Positions 17,538 through 26,236 of a stretch of 58,006 bases of DNA are shown here, one piece after another. The DNA lies in assembly GCA_910588495.1 (NCBI GenBank), contig CAJUPU010000018.1, forward strand, positions 1 to 58,006, read 5' to 3'. A program made the translations under genes and the position numbers. Source of the DNA: an uncultured Oscillospiraceae bacterium. Lineage in GTDB: Bacteria > Bacillota > Clostridia > Oscillospirales > Oscillospiraceae. Under the pieces are notes generated by a model that made no database searches, was not told the origin of the DNA, and was given only the letters and a program-made list of their open reading frames with translations. The stretch's first letter is position 1. The number at the start of each line of letters is the position of its first letter.

Positions 17538-20500
17538 TCATTCGGCGATCCCCCAGGCGTCCAGGCCGAAGAAGCCGTCGCCTGTGGCCATATTGCACAG
17601 ACCCCAGCTGCCCAGGGTGCCGTCGGGGGTCCAATCGCGCTTGTCGGGCCACCAGGTCCAGAACTGGTACATGATGGATGCGTAATCATCGCTCTCCCGC
17701 ATTCCATACAGCTCGTCGCCGGGGGCAAAGCCCTTGGCGTCGGGGGCGTAGAGGGTGAACCGGGCCCCGGCCTGCAGCGGTATGTCCACGTTCCTGCCGT
17801 CCCGCCGGGTGAAGCCGGCGGGGGCGGCGGAGATGTACTGGACGCCCTCCTCGATCCACCTCTCCTCCAGGGGATGGCCGGTGTCCAGCTCCAGCTCCTC
17901 CAGGGTCAGGGACCAGGAGGAGGGAGCGGTCTGCTGGACCGCCCCGAACCGCCCGTGGAAGGTGCACAGGTACTGGGTCCCGAAGGGGAAGTCCTTCCCG
18001 GTGCCGCCCATCTCGGAATCGCTGAAGTGCCCCTCGAAGGCGCCGTCCGGGTGGAGGGTGAGAAGGGTCCGCCACGCCCCCGCGCCGCTGCCGAACCACA
18101 GGGTCAGGGGCTGGTCGAAGGGCAGGGGGCCCGCCTCCGGGGCGGGGCGGGAGGCGCTGAAGTAGTGATCGGACGCGCCCTGGATCAGCCGGGCCAGGGT
18201 GCGGCCCATGTCCACCAGGCTGTCGCCGGAGAAGGCCGGGGCCTTGCCGGGATAGCCGGTGGCCTCCAGGTGTTCCACGGTCCCGGCGTTCAGATCCATG
18301 ATGAATGTGAGGTGGCCGGGGTCATAGGTGCTGTTGGTGTAGTCGTCAAAGTCCAGGAAGAGCAGGCCCTCGCTGGGGAAATAGACGGCGAGGGCGTTCC
18401 CCAGGGCGTCGGCGAAGTATCCGCCCAAAAACCGGGGGTTGCGGAGGGCGAGGACGCCCATCCCCTCCTCCGGCAGACCCAGTTGGGGGGTGAGGACCAG
18501 ATCCGGCTGCCACTCCTGCCAGAACGCACCGTCGCAGTCCAGCCCGCCGATCTCCACTCTGCCCAGGGGGTCCAGGGAATAGGTGAAGTGCGTCACCGCC
18601 TGCCCCACGCGGGCGAAAAAGAGGTTGAGATCGCCGTCGGGATACACGCTGTTGTCGGTGAAGTCGGTGAGGAAGTCCAGCTTGCCCGTGTCGTCCACCT
18701 GGAACACGGCGTAGGTGCAGTTGGGGTAGGTGGGGCACAGCCAGCCGTCCTCCTCCAGGTAGGCCCCGCCGTTGACCAGGTCCAGGGCCAGGTCCGGGGT
18801 GGTGGTGTGGAATTCGTAGTTGAGCTGCCACACCTCCAGCGTCCGCCCCCAGCTCGTCTCCCGCCAGGGGCCGGTGAGGGCTTGCACCCGCCAGCCGTCG
18901 AACTGGGTGGGCGGATCGGTCAGAAGGCGCGTTTCCAGAAGGCTCAGATAGACGGCGGCCCGCTGCTGGACCACCTCTCCCACGGAGCGGACCACATCCT
19001 CCGGCACGCCGTCCATATCCGCCGGGAAGCGCTCCCGCAGCGCCGGGAGGTCCATATCCCAGCCGATCCAGTCCCTTGCGATCTTGTAGCGGTCCGCCGC
19101 CTCCGTCAGCAGCTTGGCGGCGATGCGCGCGGCCTTTACAGCCTCCTCGTCCGAGATAGACGCGGGGTAAAAGCGGGTCCCTCCCTCGGGCGAGCTGTCT
19201 AAGGGCATTCGCTGCTTCTGCACAGTCCCGCTGTCCAGATCCACATAGAGCACCCAGTAGCCCACATCGACAGAGCTGCTGGACAGGGCGGCGGGCCGGG
19301 TGGAGATGGTGACCTCGGAGCCGGACCCGCCCTCCCAGTTGGCGGCGATATGGCCCTCGACGCCATCGGTGAAGGGGGGATACACCATGGTCAGTTCTGG
19401 GTCGTAGTGATCGCCATGCCACCAGTCCGGATTCCAGAAAGCCCCCCGGGTCAGCTCTACGCCGTCCACGGTGCCGTCTATGCGGACATAGTGGCTGCCG
19501 TCGCTGCCGGTCTCCACGGAGTAGGTCAGGTCGGCGGTGACGCCGGCCGGGTCCCAGGGCTCCGGATCCGCCGCCGACCCGAAGGCGCAGACACAGGCCA
19601 GCGCCGCCAGCGCCACCGCCAGCACCGCCGCCCCCAGCCAGCGCTTGGGGGCCTTGGCGATGCGGGACATCCGGTCGAACACGCTCTTCTGGCCCCCGGT
19701 CATGGTGGTGGAGCACCGCAGCAGGTCGCCGGGCCGGGGCTTTACCGTGATGAGGGCCAGCAGGGTGCGGCCATAGGCGATGCGCTCGCCGTCGCCCAGC
19801 CGCTTCAGCGCCCCCTCGTCGCAGGCCAGTTCGCAGTCCCTCCTGCTGAGGGCCGCCGCCAGCCAAACCAAGGGATCCCACCAGTGGACGGCCAGGGCCA
19901 GACCGCGCAGCGCGTTCCAGAGGTGGTCGCGGTGGCGGAAATGGGTGACCTCGTGGGCCAGCACGTGGCGGAGCATGGCCGGGTCCGACGCGGCGGCGGA
20001 GGTGAGGTATACCGCCGGGCGCAGCAGTCCGAACAGGCAGGGGGAGGGCAGATCGTCCGCCAGATACACGGGCAGGGGACAGTCCGCGCCCTCCAGGGGG
20101 ACCCGCGCCCGGCGCAGGCGGCGGGCGAAGCGGAGGTTGGACAGCGCGAAGGCCGCCCCCGTGGCCGCCGTCCCCGCCAGCCACAGCCCGCCCAGTATGC
20201 GCAAAACGGGGATGGGCCGGACTTTCACCGTGGCGGGGGCGGGGTTGGGCTGGGGGACGATGAGGGTGCCGTCGGGCAGCTCGGTGGGGGAGGGGACCGC
20301 CGGGACGGCCGACACCGCCGGGACCGAGTCGGGCAGGAGGGTGGGGGCCGTCACCCACTGCTCCACCCCGGTCTCCCGCAGCACCGAGGTGCCGGCGACG
20401 GGGGTGGTGAACAGCTGCACCGGCACCAGCAGCCGGGCCAGCACCACCGCCCACAAGGCGTAGCGCAATCCCGCGCTCACCCGCCTGCCCAGCAGGGCCC

Positions 20501-20573
20501 GCAGGGCCGTCACTGCCAGGATCAGGAACGCGGAGGTGAGCACCCACTCCAATAAGGTCTGTGTCAGCTTCAT
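17538..20573 (-). CDS. BlaR1/MecR1-like M56 sensor metalloprotease with very large extracellular domain
   Basis: Membrane zinc protease expected to cleave the BlaI-like repressor when its outer domain senses a signal. 1011 residues: four N-terminal membrane segments, zinc motif HEVTH (207-211) with a downstream glutamate in CELACDE (247-253), and TM near 311-333. About 670 extracellular residues follow, against about 250 in classical BlaR1. No penicillin-binding SxxK/SxN/KTG set was recognised. A DLDSGTV block (445-497) recurs as DLNAGTV (760-805), and residues 820-1000 resemble small Firmicutes lipoproteins. The signal is unlikely to be a beta-lactam. Confidence 0.88.
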   Translation of the reverse strand: MKLTQTLLEWVLTSAFLILAVTALRALLGRRVSAGLRYALWAVVLARLLVPVQLFTTPVAGTSVLRETGVEQWVTAPTLLPDSVPAVSAVPAVPSPTELPDGTLIVPQPNPAPATVKVRPIPVLRILGGLWLAGTAATGAAFALSNLRFARRLRRARVPLEGADCPLPVYLADDLPSPCLFGLLRPAVYLTSAAASDPAMLRHVLAHEVTHFRHRDHLWNALRGLALAVHWWDPLVWLAAALSRRDCELACDEGALKRLGDGERIAYGRTLLALITVKPRPGDLLRCSTTMTGGQKSVFDRMSRIAKAPKRWLGAAVLAVALAALACVCAFGSAADPEPWDPAGVTADLTYSVETGSDGSHYVRIDGTVDGVELTRGAFWNPDWWHGDHYDPELTMVYPPFTDGVEGHIAANWEGGSGSEVTISTRPAALSSSSVDVGYWVLYVDLDSGTVQKQRMPLDSSPEGGTRFYPASISDEEAVKAARIAAKLLTEAADRYKIARDWIGWDMDLPALRERFPADMDGVPEDVVRSVGEVVQQRAAVYLSLLETRLLTDPPTQFDGWRVQALTGPWRETSWGRTLEVWQLNYEFHTTTPDLALDLVNGGAYLEEDGWLCPTYPNCTYAVFQVDDTGKLDFLTDFTDNSVYPDGDLNLFFARVGQAVTHFTYSLDPLGRVEIGGLDCDGAFWQEWQPDLVLTPQLGLPEEGMGVLALRNPRFLGGYFADALGNALAVYFPSEGLLFLDFDDYTNSTYDPGHLTFIMDLNAGTVEHLEATGYPGKAPAFSGDSLVDMGRTLARLIQGASDHYFSASRPAPEAGPLPFDQPLTLWFGSGAGAWRTLLTLHPDGAFEGHFSDSEMGGTGKDFPFGTQYLCTFHGRFGAVQQTAPSSWSLTLEELELDTGHPLEERWIEEGVQYISAAPAGFTRRDGRNVDIPLQAGARFTLYAPDAKGFAPGDELYGMRESDDYASIMYQFWTWWPDKRDWTPDGTLGSWGLCNMATGDGFFGLDAWGIAE

Positions 20574-20953
20574 CCCTCCGCCTCCTGTTCCGCCTGGTCC
20601 AGGATGGCCCGGAGCTGGGCGATCTGCTCCCGGCTGAGGCCCTCCTGCCGGGCCATGGCGCTCATCATCATGCCCACGCTGCCCTGATACACCCGGTCCA
20701 GGAAGCTCCTGGTCTCGGCCAGCGCCGCCCGGTCCCGCTCCACCAGGGGGACGTAGGCCGTCCCCCGGCCCGCCCGCTCACAGCGCACCAGCCCCTTGGC
20801 CTCCATCCGGTGGAGGGTGGTGATGGTGGTGCTCCTGGCCCAGCCCACCGTTTTCTCCAGCTCGCCCACGAGCTGCATCACCGTCTGGGGGCTGTGCTCC
20901 CATAGGCAGTTGAGGATGTTCCACTCGCTGGCGGTCAGTTTCACGTCGTCCAT
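20570..20953 (-). CDS. BlaI/MecI/CopY-family repressor
   Basis: A 127-residue winged-helix repressor with the family features: EWNILNCLWEHSPQTVMQLV, reader helix TVGWARSTTITTLHRMEAKGL, and a C-terminal dimerisation/cleavage region. Its ATG follows AAGGAGG, and its stop overlaps the sensor protease start by four bases, so the two are coupled. It is preceded by a sigma-A promoter overlaid with matching palindromes, consistent with autorepression. Confidence 0.94.
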   Translation of the reverse strand: MDDVKLTASEWNILNCLWEHSPQTVMQLVGELEKTVGWARSTTITTLHRMEAKGLVRCERAGRGTAYVPLVERDRAALAETRSFLDRVYQGSVGMMMSAMARQEGLSREQIAQLRAILDQAEQEAEG

Positions 20954-20968
20954 GGCCCGCGCCTCCTT

Positions 20969-21014
20969 GTCTACGCTGTAGACATATCATAGCACGGATC
21001 GTCTACAATGTCAA
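20969..21014 (-). promoter_or_regulatory. blaI-like promoter and operators
   Basis: On the minus strand: TTGACA (21009-21014), a 17 bp spacer and TATGAT (20986-20991). A perfect dyad GTCTAC-GCT-GTAGAC (20969-20983) sits just after the -10. A half-matching TGTAGAC site lies in the spacer beside the -35 (21001-21007). BlaI/MecI operators have a TACA/TGTA core, which both sites contain in part. Confidence 0.85.
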
Positions 21015-21027
21015 CAAAAGAAATTTG

Positions 21028-21067
21028 AAAAAAGATCCCTCTCCGGCAATATGCCGGAGAGGGATCT
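21028..21067 (-). terminator. Terminator of sulfite/nitrite reductase gene
   Basis: A 16 bp perfect stem (21033-21048 with 21052-21067) and a 3-base loop, followed on the minus strand by T residues. It lies just past the reductase stop codon. Confidence 0.92.
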
Positions 21068-21071
21068 CTGC

Positions 21072-22622
21072 TCACGGTAGAGAATCGTATTTGGCGATGA
21101 TGGCGTCCCGCTCTTCGGGGCAGGTATCGGACCAGCCCTGCCAATCCAGGCCGCGGGCGGCGGCGGCCCGGCCCAGCTCCACCATCATGGCGGGCAGGTC
21201 CCGCTCCAGGATCGTGGCCGCGCACTGGCCGAAGCGGGCCTTTCCGGCGCGGTCGTCCCCGCCCAGGAACATCCGGAAGGCGGGCAGGGGCGTTTTGTCC
21301 ACCAGCTTCACGCCGCCCTGGAAGCCGATGGCCCCGGCCTGGTGGGCGGAACAGCTGGAGGGACAGCCGGACACGCACACCCGGGGCAGCGCCCCGTCGG
21401 GGATTCCGGCCTCCCGCACCGCGTCCGTCATGGCGCGCAGGGCCCGCTGGCTGTCCCGGACGCCCTGCTGGCAGATGGACGCGCCCACGCAGGCCACGCT
21501 CTGCTCGAACTGGGTCAGGACGCCGTCGCCGGTGGCCTCCAGCACCCGCTCCGCCTCCGCGGCGGACAGGTTGACGGCATACAGCGTCTCATCGGGGGCG
21601 ATGCGGATCTCCGCCCCCTCCATGTCCTTCAACAGGGCGTAGAGCTGGGCGGGCTTCTCCGGGGGGAGCATACCGCCCATGGGGTGGTACTTCACCGCGT
21701 ACAGCCCGGGCTGCTTCTGGGGGATGGCCCGGGGGTGGGAGAGGACGGCGTTCCCCTTGTCCAGAGCGGCGGGGGCCTCCAGGCGGGGCAGGTCCAGCCC
21801 GCCCTTGGCCTTGAGGGCGGCCACGTTGTCCAAAAACGCCTGTTTCAGCCCCTCCTGGCCCAGGGTCTGCTGCATGAAGCGGGTACGGGCTTTCATCCGG
21901 TGCTCGTAGTCGCCGTGCTGGCAGAAGGTGTCGATCATGGCCCGGACGTAGTACAAGACCTGGCTGGGCGGGACACGCTCCTCCACCAGCAGGCCCAGGG
22001 TGGGGCAGGCCGCCCCCAGCCCCCCGGCGATGCGCAGGGAGAAGGCGCCGTCCTCCCGGGCCCAAAAGCCCATGTCCCGGAAGGAGGAGTGGACGCAGTC
22101 GTCTACGCCGTTGCAGAAGGCGATCTTCAGCTTGCGGGGCATACGGATGTCCCGGCAGATGGACAGCAGGTAGTCCGTTACCGCCTCGGCATAGGGGATG
22201 GGGTCGAAGGACTCGCCGGGCTGGACGCCGGACAGGGGGCTGCACATCACGTTGCGGGGGTTGTCGCCGCCGCCGCCCTTGCTGTAGATGCCGCAGGAGA
22301 TGGCCGCCTCCATGAGGGCGGGCACCTGGGCGGGGGAGAGGTCGTGGAGCTGGATCGTCTCACAGGTGGTGAGCTTGAGCCGCCCCACCTGATGCTGTTC
22401 CACCGCGCCGGCCAGGAACTTCAGCCGGTCCGGGGTGAGCCGCCCCGCCGGCAGGCGCAGGCGGAGCATGTGTCTGCCGTCCTCCCTCTGGGCGTAGCTG
22501 CCCAGGCCGCCGGACAGGCCCTTATAGGCCTTCCGGTCCAGCTCGCCCCGGTCGAAGGCGGCGATGGTATCCTTGAAGCGGTCGATCTCCTCGCGGAAGA
22601 TGTCGGTCCATTGTTGTGTCAT
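21072..22622 (-). CDS. Siroheme-dependent nitrite/sulfite reductase
   Basis: Six-electron reduction of nitrite to ammonia or sulfite to sulfide, using siroheme coupled to a 4Fe-4S cluster. 516 residues with two ferredoxin-like half domains and the cluster ligands in the family pattern C-x5-C (Cys378, Cys384) then C-x3-C (Cys420, Cys424). No flavoprotein partner is adjacent, suggesting ferredoxin as donor. The motif does not separate nitrite from sulfite. It follows pfkA by 26 bp and may be co-transcribed. Confidence 0.92.
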   Translation of the reverse strand: MTQQWTDIFREEIDRFKDTIAAFDRGELDRKAYKGLSGGLGSYAQREDGRHMLRLRLPAGRLTPDRLKFLAGAVEQHQVGRLKLTTCETIQLHDLSPAQVPALMEAAISCGIYSKGGGGDNPRNVMCSPLSGVQPGESFDPIPYAEAVTDYLLSICRDIRMPRKLKIAFCNGVDDCVHSSFRDMGFWAREDGAFSLRIAGGLGAACPTLGLLVEERVPPSQVLYYVRAMIDTFCQHGDYEHRMKARTRFMQQTLGQEGLKQAFLDNVAALKAKGGLDLPRLEAPAALDKGNAVLSHPRAIPQKQPGLYAVKYHPMGGMLPPEKPAQLYALLKDMEGAEIRIAPDETLYAVNLSAAEAERVLEATGDGVLTQFEQSVACVGASICQQGVRDSQRALRAMTDAVREAGIPDGALPRVCVSGCPSSCSAHQAGAIGFQGGVKLVDKTPLPAFRMFLGGDDRAGKARFGQCAATILERDLPAMMVELGRAAAARGLDWQGWSDTCPEERDAIIAKYDSLP

Positions 22623-22648
22623 GATGTGTTCTGCCTTTCGGATCTGGA

Positions 22649-23734
22649 TCAGTCGTCGCCGAAGCTGATGCCCAGCAGGCGGGCCTCGGTGATGATGTCG
22701 GAGTTAGGGTCGATGGTCTTGAGCTTGCCCGCCACCTCTTTCAGGGGGACGGAGGTGATCACGTGATCGTGGATGGCCACCATATTGCCGAACTCGCCCT
22801 TGGAGATCATCAGCGCCGCCGTGGCCCCCAGCCGGGAGGACAGCACCCGGTCGTAGGCGCAGGGGGTGCCGCCCCGCTGCATGTGGCCGGGGACGGTGAC
22901 CCGCACCTCCTTGCCCGTCTTTTTCAGAATCCTGTCGGCGATGGCGTAGGACACGGAGGGGTACTGCTCCAGCAGCTCCGCCATGTGCTTTTTGTACTCC
23001 TTTTTGGACATGGCCGCCTCTTTCGCCGACATGGCCCCCTCGGCCACCGCCAGGATGGTGAAACCGTGGCCGGCGTTGGCCCGCTGGTCGATCTTGGCCA
23101 CCACGGAGTCGATGTTATAGGGGATCTCGGGGATGAGGATGATGTCCGCGCCGCCGGCCATGCCCGCGTTCAGGGTGAGCCAGCCCGCCTTGTGGCCCAT
23201 GACCTCCACCATGAACACCCGGTTGTGGGAGGCCGCGGTGGTGTGGATGCAGTCGATCACATCGGTGGCGATGCCGATGGCGGACTGGAAGCCAAAGGTG
23301 GTGTCGGTGCCCCACAGGTCGTTGTCGATGGTCTTGGGCAGGCCGATCACGTTCAGCCCCTCCTCGCTGAGGAGGTTGGCGGTCTTTTGGCTGCCGTTGC
23401 CCCCCAGCACCACCAGGCAGTCCAGCCGCAGGCGGCGGTAGGTGTATTTCATGGCCTCCACCTTGTCCAGGCCGTTCTCGTCGGGGGTGCGCATCAGCTT
23501 GAAGGGCTGACGGCTGGAGCCCAGGAAGGTGCCGCCCCGGGTGAGCAGGCCGGTGAAGTCGATGGGGGTGAGTTTCTTGTAGTCCTCGTACATCAGGCCC
23601 TTGTAGCCGTCGATGAAGCCGACGATCTCCACGCCGTTCCCATAGATGTTGTAAAGGCCCTTGGCCACGCCGCGCATGGTGGCGTTGAGGGCTTGGCAGT
23701 CGCCGCCGCTGGTGAGCATTCCGATCCGTTTCAT
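22649..23734 (-). CDS. pfkA: 6-phosphofructokinase with mixed donor-site residues
   Basis: Phosphorylates fructose 6-phosphate in glycolysis. 361 residues, PFK fold, with catalytic TIDND at 135-139. The donor loop reads GGNGS (111-115), so the aspartate equivalent to E. coli Asp103 is Asn. Gly114 matches the ATP-type residue 104, while Lys134 matches the residue 124 found in PPi-dependent and some actinobacterial ATP enzymes. Donor preference (ATP or PPi) is therefore uncertain. Start at ATG 23734 after AAAGGAAGCG. ppk lies upstream on the same strand. Confidence 0.93.
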   Translation of the reverse strand: MKRIGMLTSGGDCQALNATMRGVAKGLYNIYGNGVEIVGFIDGYKGLMYEDYKKLTPIDFTGLLTRGGTFLGSSRQPFKLMRTPDENGLDKVEAMKYTYRRLRLDCLVVLGGNGSQKTANLLSEEGLNVIGLPKTIDNDLWGTDTTFGFQSAIGIATDVIDCIHTTAASHNRVFMVEVMGHKAGWLTLNAGMAGGADIILIPEIPYNIDSVVAKIDQRANAGHGFTILAVAEGAMSAKEAAMSKKEYKKHMAELLEQYPSVSYAIADRILKKTGKEVRVTVPGHMQRGGTPCAYDRVLSSRLGATAALMISKGEFGNMVAIHDHVITSVPLKEVAGKLKTIDPNSDIITEARLLGISFGDD

Positions 23735-23798
23735 GATGACGCTTCCTTTCCAACCATATATTTGAGCCGTTCCGGCTGGCTAAACGTGATGGAGCGTG

Positions 23799-26063
23799 TC
23801 AGTCCCGCCCGAACAGACGGCCCAGCAGGCCGGGGCGGCGGGCCTGGATCTTGACCGAGGGCCGTCTTTGGGGGGCGGGGGGCGCGTTGACGGGCAGGGG
23901 CTTGGGCTTGGGGCGCCCCGGCGCGGGGGCGGGCGTTTGGTCCGCCTTGGGGGCGGGCGGGGGCGCCTGCCGCCAGGCCAGCGTCCAGGCGCCGCTGTAT
24001 GCCTGGTCGAAGGACCACTCCTGGGAGTTGAAACAGGCCCCCTCCGCCCGGACGTAGGAGCCGTCGGGCCGCTGGACCCTTCCCTTGGCGGTGTCCCGCA
24101 GCTGGTCCTGGAACATCAGCTCCAGGTGGGCGCGCAGCTCCGGGTCCAGCACGGGGGCGGCCACCTCCACCCGGCGGGTGGTGTTGCGGGTCATGAAGTC
24201 GGCGGAGGAGATGTAGATCTGGCGGCGTTCCCCCAGGCCGAAGAGATAGATGCGGGCGTGCTCCAAATAGCGGCCCACGATGCTCCTCACCCGGATGTTC
24301 TTGGTGAAGCCGTCCACGCCCCCCACCAGGCAGCAGATCCCCCGGACGATGAGGTCGATCTGCACCCCGGCCTGGGACGCCTCGATGAGCTTGTCGATCA
24401 GCAGCCTGTCGGTGAGGCCGTTGAGCTTGAAGCCCAGGTAGGCGGGCCGGCCCGCCTGCGCCTGCCGGATCTCGGCGTCGATGAGGGCGGCGATCTTGTT
24501 TCGCAGGCAGGCGGGGGCCACCAGCAGCCGCCCGCTGTCCTCCACCACCTCGCCCATGGACAGAGCGTTGAACACCCCGGCGGCGTCCGCGCCGATCTGG
24601 GGGTCGGCGGTCATAAGGGCGTAGTCGGTGTACAGCCGCACCGTGTCCTCGTTGTAGTTTCCCGTGCCCACCTGGGTGATATGCTCCACCTGGCCCTGGT
24701 GCATCCGGGTGATCAGCAGCAGCTTGGAGTGGACCTTCAGCCCGTCCAGGCCGTAGATCACCCGGCAGCCCGCCCGCTCCAGCACCCGGGACCAGCCGAT
24801 GTTGTTCTCCTCGTCGAACCGGGCCCGCAGCTCCACCAGGGCCACCACTTCCTTGCCGTTCTCGGCGGCGTCCACCAGGGCCTCCACGATCTTGCTGTTG
24901 TGGGCCACCCGGTAGAGGGTCATCTTGATGGACACCACGTCCGGGTCCTGCCCCGCCTCCTGGAGCAGGCGCAGCAGGGGCCGCATGCTCTCATAGGGGT
25001 AGGAGAGCATCAGGTCGTGGGCCCGGATCTGCTCCGTCATGGGGACCAGGGGGTCCACGTTGGGGGAGTTCTGGGGCACCCGGCGGGGGTAGAACAGCTC
25101 GGCCTTGTCCCGCAGTATGTCCCGCAGGGCCCCCAGGAAGGACAGGTCCAGGGGCGCGTCGCTGGCGAACAGGTGCTTTTTGGACAGCCCCAGGCAGGCG
25201 CACAGGCTGTCCCGCACGGTGTCGGTGAGCTTGCCCTGGTACTCCAGCTTCACCGGCTGCAGGCGCTTGCGGCGGCGGATCATCTTCTCCATGCTCTTGC
25301 GGTACTCCTCCGCCAGCATGTCGCTCATCTCCGACGACGCCTCGTCCAGGTGGATGTCCGCGCTGCGCACCAGGCGGATCAGCACCGCCCCCTCCACCTT
25401 GTAGTGGGCGAAGATCTTGGGCAGGAAGCCGGCGATCAGCTCCTCCACCAGCACGAAGCGCTCCCCCTCGCCGGGGAGGGGCACCAGGCGGCGCAGCACC
25501 CCCTCGCCGCAGGGGACGATGCCCATGCGCTCACCGCCGTTCTTGGTCTTGAGGATGGCCACGGCGTAAACGGCCTTGTTGCGCAGGAAGGGGAAGGGCT
25601 GCTTGCGCCCGATGATCTGGGGGGAGAGCAGGGGCAGCACGTTGGAGGTGAAATATTTCTCCAGGAAGGACTGGGCCTTGTCCTGGAGGGCGGTGAAGCG
25701 GCAGATCTCCACCCCCTGGCCCGCCAGCTCCCGCAGCAGATCCCGGCAGACCCGGTCCCGGTGGGCCAGATCCTCCCGGGTCCGGTCCAGCACGGCGGAC
25801 AGCTGCTGGGCGGAGGTCATGCCGGTCTTGTCGTCAGTGACGCCCAAGGTGAGGGTATCCATGAGCATGCCCACCCGGACCATATAAAATTCATCCAGGT
25901 TGCTTTGAAAGATGGAGGCGAAATTCAGCCGTTCGCACAGGGGATTGGCCAGGTCCTCCGCCTCCTCCAGCACCCGGCGGTCGAATCGGAGCCAGGACAG
26001 CTCCCGGTTGACATAGCACGCTGGGGCCCCGCCGGAGGCGGGCGCTCCGCTCTGGTCTTTCAT
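23799..26063 (-). CDS. ppk1: Polyphosphate kinase 1 with Pro/Ala-rich C-terminal tail
   Basis: Reversibly makes inorganic polyphosphate from ATP. 754 residues: PPK N domain (NRELSWLRFD), middle domain, and two C-terminal phospholipase-D-like domains with the autophosphorylated histidine region LKVHSKLLL, the VGTGNYNEDT motif and FMTRNTTRRVEV. After the catalytic core, about 55 residues form a Pro/Ala/Lys/Arg-rich tail ending LLGRLFGRD, unusual for PPK1 and possibly an anchor or interaction tail. Start ATG 26063. Confidence 0.95.
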   Translation of the reverse strand: MKDQSGAPASGGAPACYVNRELSWLRFDRRVLEEAEDLANPLCERLNFASIFQSNLDEFYMVRVGMLMDTLTLGVTDDKTGMTSAQQLSAVLDRTREDLAHRDRVCRDLLRELAGQGVEICRFTALQDKAQSFLEKYFTSNVLPLLSPQIIGRKQPFPFLRNKAVYAVAILKTKNGGERMGIVPCGEGVLRRLVPLPGEGERFVLVEELIAGFLPKIFAHYKVEGAVLIRLVRSADIHLDEASSEMSDMLAEEYRKSMEKMIRRRKRLQPVKLEYQGKLTDTVRDSLCACLGLSKKHLFASDAPLDLSFLGALRDILRDKAELFYPRRVPQNSPNVDPLVPMTEQIRAHDLMLSYPYESMRPLLRLLQEAGQDPDVVSIKMTLYRVAHNSKIVEALVDAAENGKEVVALVELRARFDEENNIGWSRVLERAGCRVIYGLDGLKVHSKLLLITRMHQGQVEHITQVGTGNYNEDTVRLYTDYALMTADPQIGADAAGVFNALSMGEVVEDSGRLLVAPACLRNKIAALIDAEIRQAQAGRPAYLGFKLNGLTDRLLIDKLIEASQAGVQIDLIVRGICCLVGGVDGFTKNIRVRSIVGRYLEHARIYLFGLGERRQIYISSADFMTRNTTRRVEVAAPVLDPELRAHLELMFQDQLRDTAKGRVQRPDGSYVRAEGACFNSQEWSFDQAYSGAWTLAWRQAPPPAPKADQTPAPAPGRPKPKPLPVNAPPAPQRRPSVKIQARRPGLLGRLFGRD

Positions 26064-26186
26064 GGCAGATCACCACTCCTTCCACTCCATAAATGTACCA
26101 TTCTTTTCCGCCGGACGCAAGCCCTTTCCAAGACTTTTCCCAGGCGGTATTCCCGGGGAAGGGGACAGGTTTCCGGAAACTGGAAA

Positions 26187-26213
26187 CGCGGCCGCCCCAT
26201 AAGGGCGGCCGCG
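26187..26213 (-). terminator. Hairpin after the ECF sigma operon
   Basis: CGCGGCCGCCC (26187-26197) pairs with GGGCGGCCGCG (26203-26213), 23 bases past the stop of the zinc-ribbon membrane protein. On the minus strand only short T runs follow (GTTTCC), so termination may be weak. Confidence 0.65.
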
Positions 26214-26236
26214 CCTGCCGGCACCGGCATGGATCC

